NCBI GenBank assembly: GCA_964408455.1
Contig: CAYOZN010000020.1
Location: 39,749-103,748 of the forward strand
Source of the DNA: CAYOZN01 sp964408455
GTDB lineage: Bacteria > Planctomycetota > Phycisphaerae > UBA1845 > UTPLA1
Direction: 5' to 3'
Length of the DNA: 64,000 bases
Shown here: piece after piece, positions 27,220-35,138 of the stretch
Position numbering within the stretch: the first letter of the stretch is position 1
Layout of the letters: each line of letters starts with the position of its first letter
The notes under the pieces: generated by a model
Told to the model about the DNA's origin: nothing
Seen by the model: only the letters and a program-made list of their open reading frames with translations
The model's database searches: none
Position numbers and translations under genes: made by a program

Positions 27220-30200
27220 CTACCGAAAGTCCCGCGAGCTGACCGTCACCGGCGGCATCAACCCTGAAAAATCCTCCGCCTTCGTCGCCAGCACGTGGAT
27301 GACGGCGCCCTGACGCTCCACGCGACCCGTGATGTCCAGCAACAACGCGTGCAGCACGGCCGAACGGTACTTTTCGTACACGTGCGTGCGCACGATCACG
27401 TTCGCCGCGCCGGTCTCATCCTCCAGTGTGATGAACATCACGCCGCTGGCCGTCTCCGGACGCTGGCGGCAGATCACCAGCCCCGCGATCCGCACCCACC
27501 GGCCCGACGGCGTGTCGAGCAGCTTCGCCGCTTCGATGCGACCGCGCTGCCGCAGCGCCTCGCGCGCCAGGCTTACCGGATGCGCCTCCAGCGACAGCCC
27601 GGTCATGGCATAATCGTAGTAGATTCGCTGGCCCAGCGGCATCTCCGGCAGCCGCACCTTCGGCTCGCGCGGCTCCATCATGGCAAAGAGCGGCAGCTCG
27701 GCCGGGGCGCGTTCGACCGCGAGAATCTGCCACAGGGCGGCGCGCCGATCCAGCCGCAGGCTGCCGAAGGCATTGGCGCGGGCCAGCCGCTCCAGCACAC
27801 CGCGGCCCAGCGGGCAGCGACGGGCGAGATCGGCAATGGTCTTGAAGGGGCGGTGCGCGCGGGCGGCGACCAGTTGGCGCATCGCGTCTTCCTGAAGGCC
27901 CTTCACCATCCGAAGACCCAGGCGCAGGGCCGGGCCGCCGCGGCCCCAGGCGGCGGGCGCGGCACCGGCCGGTGCCTTCTGGCCGACACTCACGCCGGGC
28001 GGCGGCTCCAGCGTGCAGCCCCATTCGCTGTAGTTCACATCGACCGGCAGGATGGGCACGCCGTGCTCGCGGGCGTCGCGCACGATCTGGGCCGGGGCAT
28101 AAAAGCCCATGGGCTGGCTGTTCAGCAGTGCCGCGGCAAAGGCAGCAGGATGATATCGCTTCAGCCAGGCCGACACATAGACCAGCAGGGCGAATGAGGC
28201 CGCGTGGCTCTCGGGAAAACCGTAGGCCCCGAAGCCGCGGATCTGGTCGAAGAGCTGCTCGCCGAACTCCTCGCTGTAGCCGTTGGCCCGCATGCCCTCC
28301 ATGAAGCGCCGGTAGAACTGCTCCACTTCACCCTGCCGGCGGAAGGCGGCCATGGCCCGCCGGAGCCGGTCGGCCTCGCCCCCGGTGAAGCCCGCCGCCA
28401 CCACCGCCAGCCGCATGACCTGCTCCTGAAAGAGCGGCACGCCCAGTGTCTTTTCGAGGACACCCTTGATCGCCTCGTTCGGATAGGTGACCGGCTCGAT
28501 GCCGTTGCGGCGGCGCAGGAAGGGATGGACCATGTTCCCCTGAATGGGCCCCGGGCGAAGGATGGCGACTTCGATGACCAGATCGTAGAAGTTCCGCGGC
28601 CTCAGTCGCGGCAGCATGCTCATCTGCCCCCGGCTCTCGATCTGAAAGACGCCGATGGTGTCGGCGCGGCAGATCATGTCGTAGACGATTGGATCCTCGG
28701 GCGGGATCGTGTGCAGTTGGAGGCGACGGGGGCGGAGAAGGGGCAAGGGGCAAGCAGCAAGGGGCAAGGGTTCAACTTCGGCTACTTGTTCTGAGACGGG
28801 CGTTGAAGAGCGGAGAGGAGTCCGTTGAGGATTTTCTCCTCTTCCATTGGTAATGCGAAAATCGGTGCGGTTGCCTGCAACAGATTCAGGCGTGCCGACA
28901 ATTCGAGCTGCGTGTCTAGCTCCGCTAAAGATCCCCGTGCGATCCGCAAGTGCTTGATGTAACTCTTCCTCGACTGCAGCGAGTGGCCTTCTGCGATATT
29001 TGATGGAATCGACACTGCCGCTCGGCGCATCTGCTGCGTCAGACCGAAACGCTCGTCCGCCGGAAACGACTTCGTCATCCGATATACTTCCTCGACCAGC
29101 GTCATTCCCTTCTGCCAGGCTATTAAATCGCGATAGCTCCGAATCACTGCCATCATCATCTCCTTGATAACAAATGCTTTGCGGCAAACTGTCGATCGTT
29201 TTTGCCGCGTCGATCAACTTGCTTTTACCCTTACCCCTTGTTCCCTTACCCCTGACCCCTCTCTCCTCAATCATATCAAACGCCTTATGTATACACGTCA
29301 GCATCCCCAACCCCAGCACATCCACCTTCAATATCCCCAGTTCATCGATGTCATCCTTGTTCCACTCGATCACCGTGCGATCGGGCATGGCGGCGTTTTC
29401 GATGGGAACCAGTTCGCACAGCGGCCCGCGCGTGATGACGAAGCCGCCCACGTGCTGCGAACGATGCCGCGGAAAGCCGAACAGCGTGCGCGTCAGTGCC
29501 ACCAGCAGGCGCAGCGTGCGATCGCCGCCGGACAAGCCGCTGCGCGCGAGCTGGTCCTCGGACAGCATCTCCTTGTCCCACCAGTCGGTGTCCTTGGCGA
29601 GGCGGTCCACCAGGTCGAGCGACAGGCCCAGTGCCTTGCCCACGTCACGAATCGCCGAGCGGCGGCGGTACGTCGTCACCACCGCCGTCAGCCCCGCCCG
29701 CTCGCGGCCGTACTTGCCGTAGATGTACTGGATCACTTCCTCGCGGCGCTCGTGCTCGAAGTCGACGTCGATATCCGGCGGCTCGTTGCGCTCGCGGGAG
29801 ACGAAGCGCTCGAAGAGCAGCCCGATGCGCGAGGGATCGACCGACGTGACGCCCAGGCAGTAGCACACCGCCGAGTTGGCCGCCGAGCCGCGTCCCTGGC
29901 AGAAGATGTCGCGCGAGCGGGCGAACCGCACGATGTCGTGCACCGTGAGGAAGTACGCCTCGTACTTCAACTCGTCGATCAGCGCCAGCTCGTGCTCGAT
30001 CTGCCGGCGCACGCCCTCGGGCACGCCGCCGGGGAACTGCACCGCCGCCCCGCGCCAGGTGAGATCGATCAGGTGCCGCATTGGCGTCACCCCCGGCGGG
30101 GCCAGCTCAATGGGATATTCGTAGCGCAACTCGTCGAGCGAAAAATGGCAGCGGTCGGCCAGTTCCAGCGTCCGCCCGGGCGCTGCCGCGGCCGCCGGCC

Positions 30201-30900
30201 CCGCGCCGCGAAACAGGCGGGCCATCTCCTGCGGCGACTTCAGATGCCGCTCGGCATGCGGAAACAGGCGATAGCCCGCCTCGCCAATGGTGCACCCCTC
30301 CCGCACGCAGACCAGCACATCCTGAAGCGGCCGGCGGTGCACGTCGTGATAGTGCACGTCGTTGGTGGCCACCAGGGGAAGGCGCGTGTCCTGCGCGGCG
30401 GCCGCGAGCGCGCGCAGACGGGCGATATCGCCGGGGCCGTAATCGCGCGTGGCGGCCAGGTACGCGCGATCGCCGAAGCGGTCGCGAATGTGCCCGGCGG
30501 CGGCGATGAAGGAGTCATCGATCTGACGCGGCGGTCGCACGAGAAAGAGCAGGCCCTCGCCCGCGTCGAAGATGTCCTGCATCGTGAGCATGCACTCGCC
30601 CTTGGGGGCGCGGCGGCGGCCGGTGGAGATGAGCCGCGTCAAACGGCCATAGGCGGCCCGGTCGGTCGCATAGGCGGCAAGCTGCGGGCCGTCGGCGGGC
30701 GTGAGACGCGCGCCGATGAGCAGCTTGATGCCGCGTTCCTTCGCGGCGGTGTGGGCGCGGACCACGCCGCCGACGGTGTTCTCGTCGGTGATGGCGACGG
30801 CGCGATGCCCCAGGCGCGCAGCCTCCTCGACAAGTTCCTCCGGATGCGACGCGCCGCGGAGGAAGGAGTAGTTGCTGGTGCAGAGAAGTTCGGCGTACAT
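27220..30900 (-). CDS. dnaE2: Error-prone DNA polymerase III alpha subunit (DnaE2/ImuC), carrying an internal insertion
   Basis: Translesion polymerase alpha subunit of 1226 residues from ATG 30900, which gives the usual MYAELLCTSNYSFLRGASHP N-terminus. It has the PHP domain, the polymerase core with PPDIDVDFEHERRE (catalytic Asp pair), the finger region (LVIEVAILRPGPIQG), tandem HhH and a C-terminal OB fold. Family members have about 1050 residues. The excess is mainly about 180 residues between AFDMIEE (about residue 541) and TIPPEDPIVYDM (about 728), encoded by a nested element at 28731-29275. The frame is also open further upstream to an ATG at 31047 that overlaps the imuB stop, through a heptamer array. 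Whether the insert is tolerated or spoils activity cannot be told. Confidence 0.93.
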   Translation of the reverse strand: MYAELLCTSNYSFLRGASHPEELVEEAARLGHRAVAITDENTVGGVVRAHTAAKERGIKLLIGARLTPADGPQLAAYATDRAAYGRLTRLISTGRRRAPKGECMLTMQDIFDAGEGLLFLVRPPRQIDDSFIAAAGHIRDRFGDRAYLAATRDYGPGDIARLRALAAAAQDTRLPLVATNDVHYHDVHRRPLQDVLVCVREGCTIGEAGYRLFPHAERHLKSPQEMARLFRGAGPAAAAAPGRTLELADRCHFSLDELRYEYPIELAPPGVTPMRHLIDLTWRGAAVQFPGGVPEGVRRQIEHELALIDELKYEAYFLTVHDIVRFARSRDIFCQGRGSAANSAVCYCLGVTSVDPSRIGLLFERFVSRERNEPPDIDVDFEHERREEVIQYIYGKYGRERAGLTAVVTTYRRRSAIRDVGKALGLSLDLVDRLAKDTDWWDKEMLSEDQLARSGLSGGDRTLRLLVALTRTLFGFPRHRSQHVGGFVITRGPLCELVPIENAAMPDRTVIEWNKDDIDELGILKVDVLGLGMLTCIHKAFDMIEERGVRGKGTRGKGKSKLIDAAKTIDSLPQSICYQGDDDGSDSELSRFNSLAEGNDAGRGSISDDEVVSGGRAFRSDAADAPSGSVDSIKYRRRPLAAVEEELHQALADRTGIFSGARHAARIVGTPESVAGNRTDFRITNGRGENPQRTPLRSSTPVSEQVAEVEPLPLAACPLPLLRPRRLQLHTIPPEDPIVYDMICRADTIGVFQIESRGQMSMLPRLRPRNFYDLVIEVAILRPGPIQGNMVHPFLRRRNGIEPVTYPNEAIKGVLEKTLGVPLFQEQVMRLAVVAAGFTGGEADRLRRAMAAFRRQGEVEQFYRRFMEGMRANGYSEEFGEQLFDQIRGFGAYGFPESHAASFALLVYVSAWLKRYHPAAFAAALLNSQPMGFYAPAQIVRDAREHGVPILPVDVNYSEWGCTLEPPPGVSVGQKAPAGAAPAAWGRGGPALRLGLRMVKGLQEDAMRQLVAARAHRPFKTIADLARRCPLGRGVLERLARANAFGSLRLDRRAALWQILAVERAPAELPLFAMMEPREPKVRLPEMPLGQRIYYDYAMTGLSLEAHPVSLAREALRQRGRIEAAKLLDTPSGRWVRIAGLVICRQRPETASGVMFITLEDETGAANVIVRTHVYEKYRSAVLHALLLDITGRVERQGAVIHVLATKAEDFSGLMPPVTVSSRDFR
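28731..29275. mobile_element. Nested element in dnaE2: heptamer-bounded S23 four-helix-bundle gene
   Basis: The ends are inverted copies of a G-rich heptamer array. On the plus strand the left end reads GAAGGGGCAAGGGGCAAG and the right end TTACCCTTACCCCTTG followed by TTACCCCTGACCCCT. Inside lies a complete small gene (28782-29153) with its own ribosome site. The host dnaE2 frame stays open across all of it, so the inserted length is a multiple of three. I infer mobility from the inverted ends, the gene content and the interruption of a conserved protein; no target duplication was established. Confidence 0.65.
28782..29153 (-). CDS. Four-helix-bundle protein, S23/IVP family
   Basis: This 123-residue protein (MAVIRSYRDLIAWQKGM, then PADERFGLTQQMRRAAVSIP, SNIAEGHSLQSRKSYIKHL) is a clear member of the family first seen in intervening sequences of 23S rRNA genes; DGR Avd proteins are related. 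Three ATGs follow AAGGAG directly; the third (29153) has the best spacing of 6. It reads in the same direction as dnaE2 but in another frame and is wholly contained in that gene. Family members form helical bundles that bind nucleic acid; no enzymatic role is known. This position inside a polymerase gene is highly unusual. Confidence 0.93.
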   Translation of the reverse strand: MAVIRSYRDLIAWQKGMTLVEEVYRMTKSFPADERFGLTQQMRRAAVSIPSNIAEGHSLQSRKSYIKHLRIARGSLAELDTQLELSARLNLLQATAPIFALPMEEEKILNGLLSALQRPSQNK

Positions 30901-31026
30901 GGGGGAGAGGGGTAAGGGGTAAGGGGTAAGGGGTAAGGGGTAAGGGATAAGGGGAGAGGGGTAAGGGGTAAGGGGCAACGCAGAGACATCCAGATTCCTT
31001 ACCCCTTGTCCCTTTTCCCATGCCCC
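30901..31026. repeat. Paired heptamer arrays (GGGGTAA)n and (TTACCCC)n between imuB and dnaE2
   Basis: On the plus strand 30901-30975 is a run of GGGGTAA/GGGGAGA units and 30997-31026 is a C-rich run (TTACCCCTTGTCCC and so on), with a short spacer. The arrangement, G-rich left and C-rich right, matches the ends of the element in dnaE2. On the gene strand the arrays are free of stop codons and would read as LPLTPYP repeats. Confidence 0.85.
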
Positions 31027-31030
31027 TGTT

Positions 31031-32746
31031 TCATTCAAATACTCCATGCATATACCACTTCCGGCTGTTCACTTCGCAAAACACCCAGAAACGCGCGCCG
31101 CTTTCGGTCTCCACGCGGTAGTAGTCGCGCGTGCCGCCGTCGCCGGCGGTCCACCACTCGGCCGACAGCCGCTCGGGCCCCGCCCCCTCGCGCGTGCGAT
31201 ACTCGCGGCCGCGATAGCGGAACCAGCTCGGCGGGCAGTCCGGTGTCATGGCGATGACCTCGATCGGATGCGGGCGCGGCAGCAGGCACAGCGGCCGCTC
31301 CACAGGGGCGTCCGCTTCGTACTGACCGTCCCAGTCGGCGGAGGGCAACAGCGGCGCATCCGGTCGCGTGGACCGCTGCCGCACTGGCGACACCTTGCGC
31401 GGCGGGCGCGTGAAGGGATCGTGCCCCGCCGTCATATCCTCCGCCCGCCAGGCCCGCTCCGGCCGGTGCGACGCCGCGAGAACCGGCCGCACCACGCGAT
31501 CGCGCCCCAGCCGCTGCGAGAGGCGATCGAACAGCTCCGCGGTCTCGCGGCGGACGGCGCGCTGCTGCGGAGCCGTGCCGAAAAACTCCCCCTGCTCGGC
31601 GTCGAGCGGGGCGGGGGCAATGGCCGCCAGCGTGATCGCGACAATGCCCCCTGCCACACCCGCGGCATCTGACTCGCAGCCCATCACCGGTTGAAAACCG
31701 GTGCCACAGCGCCGGTGATCTGTGGCACCAGCTTCCAGCCGGTGTACCTCCGATGCATCCACCCCCATGCCCAGGTCGACTTGCTCCAACTGCGCCGATA
31801 GCAGCCGCCACAAATGCGGCAGCGATGCCGATGGCTCGCACAGCGGCACATCCCGCCGCTCGCTGCGGCCGCCCTCGCGATGCAGCATCAGCGCCAGCCG
31901 CCGGGTGCCACAGGCACGACGCTGAAGATCGCCCGTCAGCCACTCGAGCAGCTGCCGGCACGCCAGTTCCAGCGCCTCCGGCTTCTTGAGCGGCCACTCG
32001 AACCGCAGCCGCAGGGCCAGATCCGCCGGCGGATCGATCGATTCGAAATTCTCCGGCTGCCGCCCAAGGGCCTGGTCCACCCGCAGCAGCACCTCGTCCC
32101 CGAAGCGGGCCGGCAGTGTCGACCGCGGCAGCATGAAGAGCGACTCGGCGCGATCGATCCCCAGGGCCGCCAGCTGTCCCGCCGTCTGGGGCGAAAGCCG
32201 CAGCGACCACGGCGGGAGTGCCGCCAGCGCGGCATAGGCCTGCCCGGGCGGAACGATCTCGCGCGGCGTGGGCCCGGCGCGGGCCACGGCCCAGGCGGCG
32301 CCGATGGTGTCGGCGATGGCGGCGCAGGCCGTCGCGCCCGTGCCCGCCAGCCCATCGCACAGCCGGTCGAGCATCGCGCCCTCGCCGCCGAACAGGTGAG
32401 CGCAGCCGGTGATGTCCAGCAGCAGCCCGTCGGGCGCGTCGATGCCCACCCGCGGGCTGAACGCGTTGGCCCAGCGGGCCAGCCGTGCCAGCGCCGAGGC
32501 ATCGGCCGCCGGATCGTGCGGCGCCAGCGCCGCCTCGGGGCAGAGCACCCGGGCATGCGCCAGGTCCATGCCCGGCCGCACCCCGCGCGCCAGCGCCTCG
32601 GGCGATGCCGCCGCCACCCGCTGCGCCGACGAGTGCCACTCCGTCAGCACCAGCGGCGGATAACCCTCAGGCGGTTTCCGCCCGGCGGCCCGCCGCAGGC
32701 GGTCGGTCGGCCAGTGCGGCAGATACAGCGACAAGACCCGTTCCAC
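31031..32746 (-). CDS. imuB: ImuB-type Y-family polymerase-like protein of the mutasome
   Basis: This 571-residue protein of the DinB/UmuC superfamily lacks the catalytic DxD of active Y-family polymerases; ImuB instead links ImuA and DnaE2 to the sliding clamp. It starts at GTG 32746 (VERVLSLYLPHWPTDRLRR), 6 bases after GGAGG. Visible family segments are DLAHARVLCPEAAL, VGIDAPDGLLLDITGCAHLFGGE, and AALGIDRAESLFMLPRSTL in the helix-hairpin region. A repeat pair at 31685-31744 encodes about 20 residues (LEAGATDHRRCGTGFQPV) near residue 340. The start lies inside the end of imuA (80-bp overlap), and its stop overlaps an upstream in-frame ATG of dnaE2. Confidence 0.93.
   Translation of the reverse strand: MERVLSLYLPHWPTDRLRRAAGRKPPEGYPPLVLTEWHSSAQRVAAASPEALARGVRPGMDLAHARVLCPEAALAPHDPAADASALARLARWANAFSPRVGIDAPDGLLLDITGCAHLFGGEGAMLDRLCDGLAGTGATACAAIADTIGAAWAVARAGPTPREIVPPGQAYAALAALPPWSLRLSPQTAGQLAALGIDRAESLFMLPRSTLPARFGDEVLLRVDQALGRQPENFESIDPPADLALRLRFEWPLKKPEALELACRQLLEWLTGDLQRRACGTRRLALMLHREGGRSERRDVPLCEPSASLPHLWRLLSAQLEQVDLGMGVDASEVHRLEAGATDHRRCGTGFQPVMGCESDAAGVAGGIVAITLAAIAPAPLDAEQGEFFGTAPQQRAVRRETAELFDRLSQRLGRDRVVRPVLAASHRPERAWRAEDMTAGHDPFTRPPRKVSPVRQRSTRPDAPLLPSADWDGQYEADAPVERPLCLLPRPHPIEVIAMTPDCPPSWFRYRGREYRTREGAGPERLSAEWWTAGDGGTRDYYRVETESGARFWVFCEVNSRKWYMHGVFE
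31685..31744. repeat. Inverted pair of palindromic repeats inside imuB
   Basis: ACCGGTTGAAAACCGGTGCC followed by ACA at 31686 and TGTGGCACCAGCTTCCAGCC followed by GGTG at 31721 are the same unit in opposite orientation, separated by about 12 bp. This resembles the paired REP (BIME) layout. The frame is kept. Confidence 0.82.
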
Positions 32747-33560
32747 TGTTTGCCTCCAGCAGCACCGGCGGCAGCGGTCGGCCGCCCCGGCACTTCTCGA
32801 CTTCCACGTAGAACCGCTGGGCATCCCCCTCCGAGGGCGCCGGCGTCAGCCGCCAGCGCGAGGCCGCCCCGCCCACGACCGTGCCGCCGCGTCGCGATGC
32901 CTCGCTGCACAAGAGCAGACCGATGCCGCCGCCCGCCTCGGCCGCCAGTTGTAACCGGCGCATCTCGAGGCGGCTCAATCGCGGCACGCTCCCCACCACC
33001 GCCGCCACACCGCTGCACCGCAGGGCCTGGTCCATGCCCCACAATGCCTCGCCCCGGTCCCCCGGCCGCAACAGCACCAGCCGCTGGGCCGCGAGTCCCT
33101 GCGACAGGGCCGCCGGTGGATAAAAATCGTGCGCTGCATCCAGCCAGATCACATACCTGTCCGCTGTGCCACTGCCCTGTGAGTGATGGGTGCCACTGCT
33201 CTGTGAGTGCCGGGTGCCACTGCTCTGTGAGCAGTGCTGCATGCCACTCCCCTGCAAATGCCGGGTGCCACTGCTCTGTGAGCAGTGCTGCATGCCGCTC
33301 CCCTGCGAATGCCGGGTGCCACTGCTCTGTGAGCAGTGCATCGCCCGCCGTGCCAGGTGCGCCGCCAGCATCCGCAGCCCCGCCCCCTCCTCACCCGCGA
33401 TCAGCTCGTGCACCGCCCCCATGGCCACTCCCCCACCCGGCAGCCGCCCATCCAGGGCATCGATGCCGGTAGGCAGATGGGGTCGCTGAAGCGGATTTCC
33501 AAAACCCCCCTCGATGCGGCGGATTTCGTCCGCCAGCTCGTTGAGTTGGATGTTGCGCAT
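32667..33560 (-). CDS. imuA: ImuA/SulA-like mutasome protein with tandem-repeat insert
   Basis: A 297-residue RecA-fold protein related to SulA/ImuA, the accessory component of DnaE2-dependent mutagenesis. Family segments are LPTGIDALDGRLPGGGVAMGAVHELIAG near the start, YVIWLDAAHDFYPPAALSQGLAAQRLVLLRP in the middle and a SRLEMRRLQLAAEAGGGIGLLL region. About 60 residues after LARRAMH are a tandem array of a 17-residue unit (SSGTRHSQGSGMQHCSQ) that is not part of the family (33168-33343). ATG 33560 begins the natural N-terminus. imuA, imuB and dnaE2 form one transcription unit. Confidence 0.88.
   Translation of the reverse strand: MRNIQLNELADEIRRIEGGFGNPLQRPHLPTGIDALDGRLPGGGVAMGAVHELIAGEEGAGLRMLAAHLARRAMHCSQSSGTRHSQGSGMQHCSQSSGTRHLQGSGMQHCSQSSGTRHSQSSGTHHSQGSGTADRYVIWLDAAHDFYPPAALSQGLAAQRLVLLRPGDRGEALWGMDQALRCSGVAAVVGSVPRLSRLEMRRLQLAAEAGGGIGLLLCSEASRRGGTVVGGAASRWRLTPAPSEGDAQRFYVEVEKCRGGRPLPPVLLEANSGTGLVAVSAALADRPPAAGRRAETA
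33168..33343. repeat. 51-bp tandem repeat inside imuA
   Basis: The core GTGCCACTGCTCTGTGAGCA followed by GTG recurs at about 33190-33345; the two best units are 51 bp apart and nearly identical. The core itself is a hairpin (CACTGCTC with GAGCAGTG). The unit length is a multiple of three, so the frame is preserved. Confidence 0.9.
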
Positions 33561-33830
33561 GACACGACCGCCGGCATGCGCGGGCCGCACGCCAAAGAGG
33601 ATCCGCGGGAAGCTGCTTTGTAGTTTGGTATATGTTAGGTACTGCGCGCCGGCGTGTCAATCGGGCAGATGCTGTCCCGCGCCTGCGACACGGCGGCGAC
33701 GTCCATCGAAATGCGAATCAACGAAAGAGAGGAAAAATGCGAAACTTCCGGGCCGTCCGGCAAAAGCACGCCCCCCGCTTGCGCCGTCTCTCCCCTTCCG
33801 ACCCGGAAGCCGCAAGTCGTCCCCGATGGC

Positions 33831-34190
33831 CTACCCCGACCGATGGTTGCGCCACGACTGAAACAGCCGCACCGCCACGCCCACCCGATCGTGTACGCCG
33901 ATCTTCTTGAACAGGCCGCGCACGTGCATGCGCACCGTGTTCGAAGTAATCCCCAACTGGTCTGCTATCTCATCGTTCGACAGCGAGCCGCAGATGAAGC
34001 GGGCAATCTCCCGCTGGCGTTCGCTCAGGCGAAGCCGGAGCCCCAGCATTCGCCACTCGGACTCGTCGAATAACTCGCCGTTTGCGGCAACTCGATGAAC
34101 ACTCGTTCTCGGCTCGTGCTCGTCCACCACCATGAGAATTACCCGCGTGATCTTCGCAGCCGGGGAAATGACTCCCCCGCGCGATATCAC
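33831..34190 (-). CDS. LuxR-type helix-turn-helix regulator, small
   Basis: A protein of about 119 residues consisting mostly of a C-terminal LuxR/GerE DNA-binding domain: RLRLSERQREIARFICGSLS, NDEIADQLGITSNTVRMHV (recognition helix), LFKKIGVHDRVGVAV. The N-terminal ~50 residues show no receiver domain, so it is a stand-alone or orphan regulator. The start is unsure: GTG at 34190 or ATG at 34133. Targets are unknown. It lies beside the imuA promoter region but is convergent with nothing; its 3' end is about 270 bp from the imuA start. Confidence 0.85.
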   Translation of the reverse strand: MISRGGVISPAAKITRVILMVVDEHEPRTSVHRVAANGELFDESEWRMLGLRLRLSERQREIARFICGSLSNDEIADQLGITSNTVRMHVRGLFKKIGVHDRVGVAVRLFQSWRNHRSG

Positions 34191-34567
34191 CGAAATGCTG
34201 AACTCGTGCTGCCGTTCGCGCCCACGCTACCATGACCCTGGCAGCCACCCGAACTCTGTTAGACAAGGAATTTCACGGTAGCAGATAAGTAGTCTACCTA
34301 TCAACTAGGGTAAACACCCTAATCGGACGCCGAAAATCAAAATTATTCGGACCACGCTCCCTAGGGTACGGCTCGCCAACCGACAAACCTGTCCAAAAGC
34401 CTCCTAAACAACACACCTCTTTTATTTACAAATACTTACGATTGACAAACCACGCATCAGATTCCCGACACACGGGGTTAACTTGGGGGAAAACGCCCAA
34501 TGCTACCCTCCACGGCACACAGCGCATCGAGCGCTGCCAAACTGACACGTAAGGAAAGGGCACCGCG
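34191..34567. other. AT-richer regulatory region between LuxR gene and a small gene
   Basis: No gene is seen in this 370-bp stretch. It is noticeably AT-rich in the middle (34,260-34,460). It contains the small hairpin TAGGGTAAACACCCTA near 34,307, a further CCCTAGGG palindrome near 34,370 and a TTGACA at about 34,443 without a good -10. Promoters for the divergent LuxR and 86-residue genes probably lie here. Confidence 0.55.
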
Positions 34568-34828
34568 ATGTTGACGACTGAATTGCAACCCGGAATGCGA
34601 GTGCGAATCCGCCAGGTGGTCGACAGCCCCTCTCACAGGGCATGGCGAACCGCCACCAGCGGCGTGGTCGTGGATATATACACCGAATGGCAATCACCCC
34701 TTGCCAACGCGTTCGCCGGCAGCGAATCCGGCGAGTATCCGCTCGCCCGCATCACGCTCCGCAAGGACAACGGCAGCCTGTCCGACTTCGTGCTGGACGA
34801 ACGAACCGAAATCGACGTGTTGTCTTGA
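34568..34828 (+). CDS. Hypothetical small protein (86 residues)
   Basis: ATG 34568 is preceded by AAGGAAAGG at about 9 bases. The protein begins MLTTELQPGMRVRIRQVVDS and has beta-strand-like blocks (SGVVVDIYTEW, YPLARITLRKDNG, DFVLDERTEIDVLS) that suggest a small SH3- or KOW-like barrel. No family is recognised. It sits alone on the plus strand, 34 bp before the 3' end of the oxidase operon. Confidence 0.65.
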   Translation: MLTTELQPGMRVRIRQVVDSPSHRAWRTATSGVVVDIYTEWQSPLANAFAGSESGEYPLARITLRKDNGSLSDFVLDERTEIDVLS

Positions 34829-34862
34829 ATAGCCCGGCCGCAGGTTCCGTTCCGTCTCGGCG

Positions 34863-35138
34863 TCAGCTTTGGCGCGTCAGCACGTCGGCCACCGAATAGA
34901 CCAACAGCACCACCGCGAGAATGGCCACGGCGCTGAGCGTCACCGCCAGCGAGCGGTCGGTCTGCAACAGGTGCATGAAGAACACGACTACCAGCGTTGC
35001 CTTCAGTGCAGCGATGAGCACTGCCACGGCGGCGCTGAAGTCGCCCAGATCGAGATAGGCGGCGCCGACCGTGGCCGCCGTCAGCCCCAGCAGCACGGCA
35101 TAGACAACCAGGTAATTTCGCGTGGCGCGCTCCTCCAT
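34863..35138 (-). CDS. Cytochrome c oxidase subunit IV (CoxD/CtaF-like)
   Basis: This 91-residue protein has three membrane helices (YLVVYAVLLGLTAATVGAAY; AAVAVLIAALKATLVVVFFM; LSAVAILAVVLLVYSVADVL). The second carries the KATLVVVFFMHL signature of prokaryotic cytochrome c oxidase subunit IV, a small accessory subunit of heme-copper oxidases. Its ATG overlaps the coxC stop by one base (TGATG). It is the last gene of the respiratory operon. Confidence 0.9.
   Translation of the reverse strand: MEERATRNYLVVYAVLLGLTAATVGAAYLDLGDFSAAVAVLIAALKATLVVVFFMHLLQTDRSLAVTLSAVAILAVVLLVYSVADVLTRQS

Noticed and set aside
33620..33645. LexA box before imuA (GTTT-N7-GTTA)
   Set aside because: Only a partial match to the alpha-proteobacterial pattern; the planctomycete LexA site is not known to me, so it is not listed as a feature.
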